A DNA stretch of 21,133 nucleotides from an uncultured Bacteroidales bacterium (lineage in GTDB: Bacteria > Bacteroidota > Bacteroidia > Bacteroidales > UBA932). Location: assembly GCA_934693135.1 (NCBI GenBank), contig CAKUVA010000031.1, positions 1 to 21,133 of the forward strand, given 5' to 3'. Numbering within the stretch: position 1 is the stretch's first letter; each line of letters starts with the position of its first letter. The notes under the pieces are model-generated. The model ran no database searches. It saw nothing but the letters and a program-made list of their open reading frames with translations, and was not told the origin of the DNA. Both the position numbers and the translations under genes were made by a program. Shown here in pieces: positions 10,001-15,270 of the stretch.

Positions 10001-10082
10001 AATCTTCATTGGTACACCTGTAATGTTTGATGCTTACGAGTGGAACGAGAAGAGAAAGGCTGCAAAGGTTGTCAAGAAGTAA
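7020..10082 (+). CDS. secDF: Protein translocase SecDF, fused SecD and SecF
   Basis: Inner-membrane RND-type accessory of the SecYEG translocon that uses ion flow to pull exported proteins into the periplasm. The 1020 residues join SecD and SecF in one chain, the usual arrangement in Bacteroidota. First membrane helix about 7-27; SecD motif LGLDLKGGMNVML at 100-112; large periplasmic P1 region; membrane block about 525-680 containing GMAVDANVIIYERVKEEL with Asp592. The SecF half starts near 705, has GVDFTGGRTYVVRF and the block IGYAINDNVVIFDRIRE with Asp919. An Ala/Asp/Ser-rich, probably helical insert lies at about 265-325 inside the SecD periplasmic region. Divergent from the PD40/SPOR gene, with its own promoter, and followed by a 12-bp terminator. 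secG, another Sec component, is about 4.6 kb downstream in a different operon. Confidence 0.98.
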   Translation: MQSKGAIKFVAILLALACIWQLSFTLVTDIQENKADKYAQNAIETFKQSAAFSEVPDVDKAFYLDSLSKVKNRWYIDSVSNTKVYLGYTYKDVKAKEINLGLDLKGGMNVMLQVQLEDLVSALAGENKTPEFTEALNLAKERSINSPDDFITLFAQAWKEVSKGQRLAQVFGTYELSNRINPQSSDDEVLSVIRENAESAISNSFNVLRNRIDRFGVTQPSIQKLGNSGRILVELPGVKEPERVRKLLQGTASLEFWTTYTASELSQYLEEADAALAQTIDTTIVTTADAQIEAVAAADSAKAASDSLLNSQINKSASDAKALADFKKAHPLFAVLQPSNFRDNACIGFAQGGDTAVVNRLLKAPEVRGIFPPEFRPLWSVKPSEYVKGGNVYELIAIKAATRDGKAPLDGGAVTDARVSYSGQGVNKGNPTVSMTMNAEGASIWARLTKDNIGRQIAIVLDDLVYSYPNVNSEITGGSSEISGHFDVEEATDLANVLNSGKLPAPAKIIQEQVVGPTLGSESIRAGLISFIIAFLLVLAYMVFFYSGAGVVADIALLCNVLLLFGTLVSFGAVLTLPGIAGLVLTMGMAVDANVIIYERVKEELAAGKGLSKAIADGYSNAYSAIIDGQVTTLLTGIVLFIFGSGPVQGFATTLIIGIITSVVTSIFITRIIFDDRVSKGKNVKFENSLTKDFLKHTKVDFLSKKKFSYAFSGILIVIAIASICFKGFTYGVDFTGGRTYVVRFDKPVTAEQIREATEKEFNESVEVKQFGGESQMKITTKYKVENESSEVDAEVESMLYDALKGFFAENMSFEEFTSTLDNPNGIISSDKVGPTIANDMKRDAIIAVLIALFVIFAYIAVRFNGWTWGLGGVVSLAHTAIIVIGFFSLFSGILPFNLDVDQTFIAAILTIIGYAINDNVVIFDRIREYRALHPKSDFKTNANLALNSTLTRTINTSVSTLVTMLAIAIFGGESIRGLSVALILGICFGTYASIFIGTPVMFDAYEWNEKRKAAKVVKK

Positions 10083-10097
10083 AAGAGCGTTAAATAA

Positions 10098-10155
10098 GGC
10101 TTTTTAAGCCACTTTAATATTCCAAGCGTCCGAAGATCCTTCGGACGCTTTATTT
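10098..10155 (+). terminator. secDF terminator (tandem hairpins)
   Basis: A small hairpin (GGCTT, 3-base loop, AAGCC; 10098-10110) is followed by a perfect 12-bp stem, 10124-10135 with 10139-10150, 3-base loop, then TATTTG. The second is the likely intrinsic terminator for secDF. Confidence 0.85.
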
Positions 10156-10225
10156 GTATTCTATATCCTGTTTTGCTGTTTATTCGTACTTTCTTTTGTT
10201 CGTGCGTTATCCTTTCTTGGCTTGC

Positions 10226-10356
10226 CTGTCCTTTCGACAGTCCTATTGATATCTGTTGAATTAAATGCAGATAGTTGGTTTCTGAATAATAAATTTAAAC
10301 GGATTTTAAGACTGATAATCAGCAAAGGCGTTCATGATGCTCTGATTATGCAAGTC
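10226..10356. repeat. Cluster of inverted repeats in the 10083-10485 intergenic region
   Basis: The gap between secDF and the convergent OmpA-like/TPR gene is 403 bases, longer than two terminators need. Between them I see no credible gene but three inverted repeats: CTGTC/GACAG (10226-10240, 5-base loop), TATCTG/CAGATA (10250-10255 with 10268-10273), and the best, ATAATCAG/CTGATTAT (10315-10322 with 10342-10349) extended by GACT/AGTC (10310-10313 with 10353-10356). No TAnnTTTG box was found on either strand in this stretch. It may be an uncharacterised RNA, a dispersed non-coding repeat or decayed sequence; the data do not decide. Confidence 0.35.
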
Positions 10357-10410
10357 CGGCACCTGTGAGAGCGTGTTAAGATGTAACTACGTCGCGATGC
10401 TTATATGATA

Positions 10411-10445
10411 CAAAAAGCCCGGCTGAAATTGCTTTCAGTCGGGCT
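10411..10445 (-). terminator. Terminator of the OmpA-like/TPR gene
   Basis: Arms 10416-10428 and 10433-10445 pair around a 4-base loop. On the minus strand the stem is followed by T5 (complement of AAAAA at 10412-10416), about 40 bases after the stop of the gene at 10486. One pair is G-T on the plus strand and therefore C-A in minus RNA, a minor flaw in an otherwise GC-rich stem. Confidence 0.75.
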
Positions 10446-10485
10446 GATATCAATATGTCAAGCTGAAAAGCAGCATTGACTTTTA

Positions 10486-12123
10486 TTATCTGTACTGTGC
10501 AAACTCGATATCTTTCTCTGCGCGTGCAGCAAGCTCTTTATTCTTGCTTGCCTTCTCAAGATATGACTTCACATCAGCAGCTTTGCCTTGGCGAGCTGCG
10601 ATGATAGCGCGGAGGTAGTTTGCCTTAGGGCACTGGCATTTGAGAGCGGCAGCAGCTTCAGCAGGTTTACCTACGAGTACGTCAGCGAGAGCTTCGTTGA
10701 ATGAGTTAGTTCCTTTGAGAGCGGCAGCAGCCTTTGCGTAGTTACCATTAAGGATATCTACAACAGCCTGATTCTCTTTGTCGCCTGCAGCAGCGAATGC
10801 TTTCTGTGCAGCAGCAAGATCACCCTTGCGAAGTGCTACGACGCCTTTTGCAGATTCGAGATCAGAATCTTTGGTCTGAACTTTATCAAAAGCCTTCTCA
10901 GCGGCTTTTACGTCATCATTGTTGAGGTAGAGGACGCCGAGATTGAACTGTGCGCGGTCGCTATTGTACTTTTCTACAGCTTTCTTATAAAGAGCCTCTT
11001 TTGTCTTAGAATCTTTTACGAGAGAAGCTGAACGGAGGAGAGCCTCTTCGTCGAGAACATCGCTGTTCTCTTCAACGAGTTTGAGGAGTTCCTCTTTTGT
11101 ATAGTTCTGATACTCAACGTTTGCAATGAATCTTGCGCGACGGAGTTCTGGAAGCACTTCTTTCTTCAAGGTTGTGTAAACCTCTGACATGTTTTTGATT
11201 TCGCTCTCACGAACTGCAGGGTCGCTATACATTGAAAGAACGCGGATGATAAGATCCTTATCCTCAATGTTAGACTCGGAAACAAGCTCTTGGAAGCCTT
11301 CCCAGTCCTGACCTACACTCTTAACTTCTGGGTCTGAAACCTCTTTGCCTTTTACAACCTTGCTCCAAGCCTTGTCTGCGCTCTTTGAACGCTTGTCTGA
11401 AAGTTTTGCGTTGAGAGACTCGCCACCATCAGGTGAAGCATACGCAACGACCTCTGTTCCCTTGAGAGTCTTTCTCTCGTTGCTCTTAATCTCGTCAAGA
11501 GCAGCCTGGAAATCTTTGATGGACTCTGACTTGAGTTCCTTGCTACGTACATCTGCAGAGTTGATTGTGTAAAGAATCTGTCCTTCAGCGGTCTGAGGAA
11601 TGACTTCCTGATAGTTATCAGCCTTGTATGCTACTTTGCCAAGACCCTCACCATAACCTACAAGCATGTAAGTCGTATTGACTCCGTCAGCAACCTTCTT
11701 TACAGGGAGGTCAACAGACTTCTTCTTGTATTTAACAACACCGCGAAGTTCGAGGTGAGACTGTTCCATACCTTTAACATAGTCAAAGTGTACTTTCTCG
11801 GTTACTGTTTGTCCGTCGGAAGATACTACAGTGTAGTTATCTTTTACCTTCTCGCCCTGGAACATGAATGGTGTCATCTTCGCCTCACCACCTTCATATA
11901 CGAGGACTGGAGTAACTTCGAGGATTGCCTTCGGGTGGAAGTAATCTTTAGGATAAGTTACGGATACAGTTGCATCAATTTTACCGGCTACGACCTCGAG
12001 TGGGGATGGATCGCAGGTAACGGTAACGCTCTCTGCCATCTCCGCCATCTTCTCAGGAGAAGCACAAGCAACAGTTGCAAGTCCGAGGACTGCTACTGCT
12101 AATGATTTTAGTTCCTTTTTCAT
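10486..12123 (-). CDS. OmpA-like / TPR envelope protein, probable lipoprotein
   Basis: 545 residues with a signal peptide ending in ATVAC, so Cys20 could be lipidated (the lipobox is imperfect at -3). Residues about 30-180 are beta-rich and unassigned. From about 183 (ILYTINSADVRSKEL) to about 250 (TEVVAYASPDGGESLNAKLS) the pattern resembles OmpA C-terminal domains, including the Y/YASPDG step and the following N-x-x-LS-x-x-R, as also seen in Bacteroidota DUF3868-type fimbria-associated proteins. From about 370 onward there are degenerate TPR helices (ALYKKAVEKYNSDRAQFNLG, then DDVKAAEKAFDKVQ and DLAAAQKAFAAAGDKEN), very Ala/Lys-rich. Likely role: a periplasm-facing outer-membrane protein touching peptidoglycan and scaffolding partners, by inference. 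It stands alone with its own terminator. No canonical -7 box is visible upstream; TAACTTGG at 12184-12177 is one mismatch away. Confidence 0.75.
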   Translation of the reverse strand: MKKELKSLAVAVLGLATVACASPEKMAEMAESVTVTCDPSPLEVVAGKIDATVSVTYPKDYFHPKAILEVTPVLVYEGGEAKMTPFMFQGEKVKDNYTVVSSDGQTVTEKVHFDYVKGMEQSHLELRGVVKYKKKSVDLPVKKVADGVNTTYMLVGYGEGLGKVAYKADNYQEVIPQTAEGQILYTINSADVRSKELKSESIKDFQAALDEIKSNERKTLKGTEVVAYASPDGGESLNAKLSDKRSKSADKAWSKVVKGKEVSDPEVKSVGQDWEGFQELVSESNIEDKDLIIRVLSMYSDPAVRESEIKNMSEVYTTLKKEVLPELRRARFIANVEYQNYTKEELLKLVEENSDVLDEEALLRSASLVKDSKTKEALYKKAVEKYNSDRAQFNLGVLYLNNDDVKAAEKAFDKVQTKDSDLESAKGVVALRKGDLAAAQKAFAAAGDKENQAVVDILNGNYAKAAAALKGTNSFNEALADVLVGKPAEAAAALKCQCPKANYLRAIIAARQGKAADVKSYLEKASKNKELAARAEKDIEFAQYR

Positions 12124-12258
12124 GGTAGAAAAAATAATAATTTGTTATACTGAAATTGTTTTCTCCAAATTTTGCACCAAGTTACGAACATTTTTGCAAA
12201 TTTTGGCTATCAGGATATAAAAATAGGGACTGCTACAGGTAATTTTCAGCGGTTTTTG

Positions 12259-12266
12259 TATCTTTG
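12259..12266 (+). promoter_or_regulatory. -7 box of the sigma-54 activator operon
   Basis: TATCTTTG is an exact TAnnTTTG match and ends 6 bases before the ATG at 12273, so transcription should begin at or very near the start codon. No TTTG is visible at the -33 distance. The upstream in-frame TTG at 12264 lies inside this box, which argues against it as a start codon. Confidence 0.5.
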
Positions 12267-12272
12267 TATAAT

Positions 12273-13577
12273 ATGGATACACAAGAACTACAAAGATTAA
12301 AAAATAAATACGACATCATTGGAAATGATTCGGCGCTCAACAGGGCTCTGGAGATGGCTGTTGCTGTCGCACCTACCGATCTTACTGTGCTTATTACTGG
12401 AGAGAGTGGTGTCGGTAAAGACAATATACCGAAAATTATACATCAGAACAGCAGGCGGAAAAATGGCAAGTACTTCGCTGTCAATTGTGGAGCTATTCCA
12501 GAAGGAACCATTGATTCAGAATTGTTTGGACATGAGAAAGGTTCATTTACTGGCGCGATAGAAGCTAGAAAAGGTTATTTCGAAGAGGCTGATGGAGGAA
12601 CCCTTTTCTTGGATGAGATAGGCGAACTTCCGATGGCTTCTCAAGCTAAGCTCCTTCGCGTTTTGCAGTCAGGTGAGTATATCAGAGTAGGCTCTTCTAA
12701 AGTTAGTAAGACGGATGTTCGTGTTATTGCAGCGACTAATGTAGATCTTCTATATGCAGTTTCGCAAGGGAAATTCAGAGAAGACTTGTATTATCGTCTT
12801 AATGCCATACAGATATCAATGCCGTCACTTCGGGAGAGAAAAGAGGATATCTATCTGTTATTCAGAAAGTTTACTTCAGATTTCTCTGAAAAATATGGAA
12901 TGAGTAAGATAACGCTTACTCATGATGCAATTGATTTGCTGAATAATTATAGGTGGCCAGGAAACATTCGTCAGTTGAAAAATGTTGCTGACACAGTGTC
13001 AGCTCTTGAAGGACAGAAACTGTCATCCGTGTCAGGTCGATGTGAAGTAAATGCGGAAACTCTTGCCAAGTATCTTCCGAAGGACAATGTTAACGCTCTT
13101 CCTGTTAAGTATCATGACCATAGTGGTGATATTTCTCAGGATGAAAAACAGGAGATTTTCAAAGCTTTATATAGTCTTAACGCTGAGGTGAATAATCTAA
13201 AAAAAATAATTGCCTCAGGAGCGTTCAGACAGGCAGAGTCAAGTGTGGTATCAGAACATCCTAAGCCTTTGCCGGCTATGCAACAAGAAGAAGTACAAGA
13301 TAACAGCTACGTTTCACGTCCTAATATTGAATGGGAACGTGCCGGACATGATGTAGACGTACAAGAAACACAGTCTCAATCGCAACATTCAGTTGATGAT
13401 GAGAAATCTCATGACAATTATTCTATATCGCTAGTTTCTCAAGAGCTTATCAGGAAAGCTCTTGAGAAACATAACGGAAATCGCAAGAAGGCTGCAGAGG
13501 AGCTTGGGATTTCCGAGCGGACATTGTATAGGAAGCTTCCGCCTGAATTCAGGAACTTAAAAAAGACAGACGAATAA
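12273..13577 (+). CDS. Sigma-54-dependent activator (AAA+ / Fis-type HTH, no receiver domain)
   Basis: Bacterial enhancer-binding protein that remodels sigma-54 RNA polymerase using ATP. From the ATG at 12273 it has 434 residues. It goes almost directly into the AAA+ domain: Walker A GESGVGKD at 43-50, the sigma-54 contact loop as GSFTGA (90-95, a known variant of GAFTGA), Walker B TLFLDE at 110-115, and FREDLYYRLN for the arginine region. A long, poorly conserved linker (about 265-380) precedes a Fis-type helix-turn-helix (ALEKHNGNRKKAAEELGISE and RTLYRKL). There is no N-terminal receiver, GAF or PAS domain, so the input signal is not evident. The lptE ATG follows the stop without any gap. 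The target promoters are not identifiable here, and I saw no convincing -24/-12 site in the window. Confidence 0.93.
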   Translation: MDTQELQRLKNKYDIIGNDSALNRALEMAVAVAPTDLTVLITGESGVGKDNIPKIIHQNSRRKNGKYFAVNCGAIPEGTIDSELFGHEKGSFTGAIEARKGYFEEADGGTLFLDEIGELPMASQAKLLRVLQSGEYIRVGSSKVSKTDVRVIAATNVDLLYAVSQGKFREDLYYRLNAIQISMPSLRERKEDIYLLFRKFTSDFSEKYGMSKITLTHDAIDLLNNYRWPGNIRQLKNVADTVSALEGQKLSSVSGRCEVNAETLAKYLPKDNVNALPVKYHDHSGDISQDEKQEIFKALYSLNAEVNNLKKIIASGAFRQAESSVVSEHPKPLPAMQQEEVQDNSYVSRPNIEWERAGHDVDVQETQSQSQHSVDDEKSHDNYSISLVSQELIRKALEKHNGNRKKAAEELGISERTLYRKLPPEFRNLKKTDE

Positions 13578-14108
13578 ATGAAACATAAGTGTAGAATATT
13601 AAGTGTTATCGGGGTGATTTTTGCCTTGGTCATAACAGCGTTGATTGTTCATTCTTGTGGAATATATACTTTCTCCGGGACTTCCATTCAATCTGATGTA
13701 AAGACAGTTACTATCAATTATTTTGAATATAAGGCACTTAAAGTGAACCCGTCTCTTAGTAATGATATGACAGAGGCGCTCAAAGACAAATTTCGTAAGA
13801 TGACACGTCTTGAACAAGTGGATATGGATGGAGATTTGGAGATAACGGGCTCTATAACAGGATATGATGTGCGAGCCATGGCTGTGACTGCTGATGAAGT
13901 GGCAGCGCAGAACCGTTTGACCGTTACTGTAAAAATCAGCTTTGCTAATCGAAAATATCCTGAGGATGACTTTAATGACAAATCTTTCTCTGCTTATGCT
14001 GACTATGATTCCACCCAATCCCTTGATGCTGTAGAAGCATCTCTTTGCGAGGAAATTATAGAGAAGATATGTGAAGATGTATTTAACGCAACAGTAGCAA
14101 ATTGGTAG
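13578..14108 (+). CDS. lptE: LptE-family LPS-assembly lipoprotein
   Basis: 176 residues. LptE plugs the LptD barrel and helps insert lipopolysaccharide in the outer membrane. A hydrophobic signal segment ends in IVHSC, giving Cys27 as the lipidated residue. Next comes GIYTFSGTSI, followed by VKTVTINYFE and a tail with a conserved small alpha/beta pattern (LTEALKDKFRK-type helix and DLEITGSITGYDVRA), as in the Bacteroidota LptE family. The ATG starts on the base after the TAA of the sigma-54 activator, and the next gene follows after 3 bases, so it is embedded in an operon that ends with secG. lptD is not in the window. Confidence 0.85.
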   Translation: MKHKCRILSVIGVIFALVITALIVHSCGIYTFSGTSIQSDVKTVTINYFEYKALKVNPSLSNDMTEALKDKFRKMTRLEQVDMDGDLEITGSITGYDVRAMAVTADEVAAQNRLTVTVKISFANRKYPEDDFNDKSFSAYADYDSTQSLDAVEASLCEEIIEKICEDVFNATVANW

Positions 14109-14111
14109 TGT

Positions 14112-14729
14112 ATGGAACATAAGCCGATAAATCTTAAAACATTGTCAATGGATGAGTTAGCCGGAGTTGTGAATCTCTATCCGTGGTATGGCGCCGCGAG
14201 AAAGGAACTTTGCCGCAGAATGGCAGGCCTTGGTGGAGAGTCTTGGGGCTTAGATCAGTATGCAGACCAGGCATTGTATATAGAGGATAGGGGGATTGTG
14301 GCTGATATTATGCGTATGGGTGAAAGTCAGGATTATTCTGATAAAGATTTAGAAACTTTGGTACGGTCGTATATAGATGGGAAAAAGAGTGTAGATGAAG
14401 ATAATATATCTCCGGTAAGGAATCCTGCGGTTAGAGTCCCTGGTGGTGACTTCTTTAGTCGAACAGAATACGATAAGGTGCGTAAAGATGAGGATAATAT
14501 ATTTTCTGGCTTTAAGGCAGCTGTGAGTGTAGCGGATAGAAATCATGATGATTCTGATGACGTCGACTTCTGCACGGAAACATTGGCCCGTATTTATGCG
14601 GAACAGGGTTACTATGAACAGGCTAAACGCATTTATGGTAAACTTATTTTGGCATTCCCAGAAAAAAGTGCTTACTTTGCATCCCTTATTGGAAAATTGG
14701 ATAACTTGATAAATAATCAAACGTTATGA
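14112..14729 (+). CDS. Conserved hypothetical protein with C-terminal TPR-like helices
   Basis: 205 residues, no signal peptide or membrane helix, so cytoplasmic. The N-terminal part contains VNLYPWYGAARKELCRRMAG; the middle is acidic and probably disordered; the C-terminal 50 residues form a TPR-like helical pair (ETLARIYAEQGYYEQAKRIY, then KLILAFPEKSAYFASLIGKL). It sits 3 bases after lptE and overlaps secG by 4 bases (ATGA), pointing to translational coupling and a link to envelope biogenesis. I recall this type of gene between lptE and secG in other Bacteroidales, but its function is not known to me. Confidence 0.75.
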   Translation: MEHKPINLKTLSMDELAGVVNLYPWYGAARKELCRRMAGLGGESWGLDQYADQALYIEDRGIVADIMRMGESQDYSDKDLETLVRSYIDGKKSVDEDNISPVRNPAVRVPGGDFFSRTEYDKVRKDEDNIFSGFKAAVSVADRNHDDSDDVDFCTETLARIYAEQGYYEQAKRIYGKLILAFPEKSAYFASLIGKLDNLINNQTL

Positions 14730-15082
14730 ATACTCTATTTTTAGTTCTTGTGATTCTAATCGTGATTGCAAGCATCATCCTTACTGGGGTAGTGCTCCTT
14801 CAGAATGGAAAAGGTGATAGCATGGCTAGCAACTTCGTTGCAGGTAACCAGACTTTCGGCGTTAGGCAAACAGCCAATATACTTGAGAAGTTTACATGGA
14901 GCCTCATCGCGTTCATCTTCGTCCTTTCCGTTGTTTCTTCATTCACGACTGGAACTCAAGGTACTCAGGTAGATGTTACTGACCAGATTGAGAAGAATGC
15001 TACTGAACAGCCGGCATTCCCATCAGCTCCTGCGCAGCAGTCAGCTCCCGCATCTGAAGCACCAGCTCAGCCTGCAGAGTAA
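14726..15082 (+). CDS. secG: Protein-export membrane protein SecG
   Basis: 118 residues; small subunit of the SecYEG channel that aids SecA-driven translocation. Two membrane helices (about 2-22 and 52-70) flank a cytoplasmic loop with the family signature LLQNGKGDSMASNF. After the second helix comes an Ala/Pro/Gln/Ser-rich tail of about 45 residues, as often seen in Bacteroidota SecG. Its ATG overlaps the TGA of the preceding gene (ATGA), the last step of the sigma-54 activator-lptE-TPR-secG operon. No T-tract terminator follows; the next bases form the structured region ahead of clpB, so some read-through into clpB is possible. Confidence 0.93.
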   Translation: MNTLFLVLVILIVIASIILTGVVLLQNGKGDSMASNFVAGNQTFGVRQTANILEKFTWSLIAFIFVLSVVSSFTTGTQGTQVDVTDQIEKNATEQPAFPSAPAQQSAPASEAPAQPAE

Positions 15083-15110
15083 AAATCTGTTTCAAGAAAC
15101 TTCTAATTAT

Positions 15111-15245
15111 TCCTCGACTGACAAAATGTCAGATTAAAGAGGATTGGAATATAGTTTGGATTATAGCCGTTTGTTCTTCGGAGCAGACGGCTATAACCCG
15201 TTAGGGTAGACGTTAAGATTCGTGGTCAGTGCCAAGAGTTGCTCT
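15111..15245 (+). promoter_or_regulatory. Multi-hairpin structured region ahead of clpB (candidate leader RNA)
   Basis: The 188-base gap between secG and clpB holds five possible hairpins: H1 CTGACA/TGTCAG (15118-15132, AAA loop, outer arms 15111-15115 with 15139-15143); H2, the long UUCG-capped stem at 15161-15196 listed separately; H3 CCC/GGG (15197-15206) directly stacked on H2; H4 TGGT/GCCA (15223-15234); H5 AGAG/CTCT (15235-15245). None is followed by a T tract. The only promoter-like sequence is TATAGTTTG at 15150-15158, one base off the TAnnTTTG spacing. The position before a chaperone gene suggests a leader controlling stability or translation; this is inference. Confidence 0.5.
15161..15196 (+). 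other. 16-bp hairpin with C(UUCG)G tetraloop
   Basis: 15161-15176 pairs with 15181-15196 along its whole length, closed by C-G around TTCG at 15177-15180. Two pairs (15171/15186 and 15174/15183) are T-G: allowed in a plus-strand RNA but A-C mismatches in a minus-strand RNA. This indicates a structure working as plus-strand RNA. It is not followed by T residues, so it is unlikely to be a simple intrinsic terminator. Confidence 0.8.
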
Positions 15246-15254
15246 GTAGGACAA

Positions 15255-15261
15255 AAGGGAG
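15255..15261 (+). promoter_or_regulatory. Shine-Dalgarno-like sequence of clpB
   Basis: AAGGGAG ends 9 bases before the ATG at 15271. Most other genes here lack any purine-rich site at this distance, so its presence stands out and supports the 15271 start over the in-frame ATG at 15286. Confidence 0.5.
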
Positions 15262-15270
15262 TTTTATATT

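Noticed and set aside
11755..12102. Open frame on the plus strand opposite the OmpA-like/TPR gene
   Set aside because: Shadow of the coding sequence; Cys/Trp/Tyr-rich product with no family resemblance.
13599..14120. A 173-codon open frame antisense to lptE
   Set aside because: Overlaps the entire lptE gene and its operon junctions; no family features and a low-complexity residue mix.
15111..15143. H1 as a secG terminator
   Set aside because: The stem is only 6 bp with a 3-base loop and is followed by ATTAAAGAGG rather than a T tract; the other terminators in the window have clear T runs.
15083..15270. Whether the secG-clpB gap encodes the missing Clp_N domain
   Set aside because: No open frame of useful length and no Clp_N-like residues; the segment is dominated by RNA-type hairpins.
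15083..15270. CIRCE or other classic heat-shock operator ahead of clpB
   Set aside because: No TTAGCACTC-N9-GAGTGCTAA-like repeat; the inverted repeats present do not match it.
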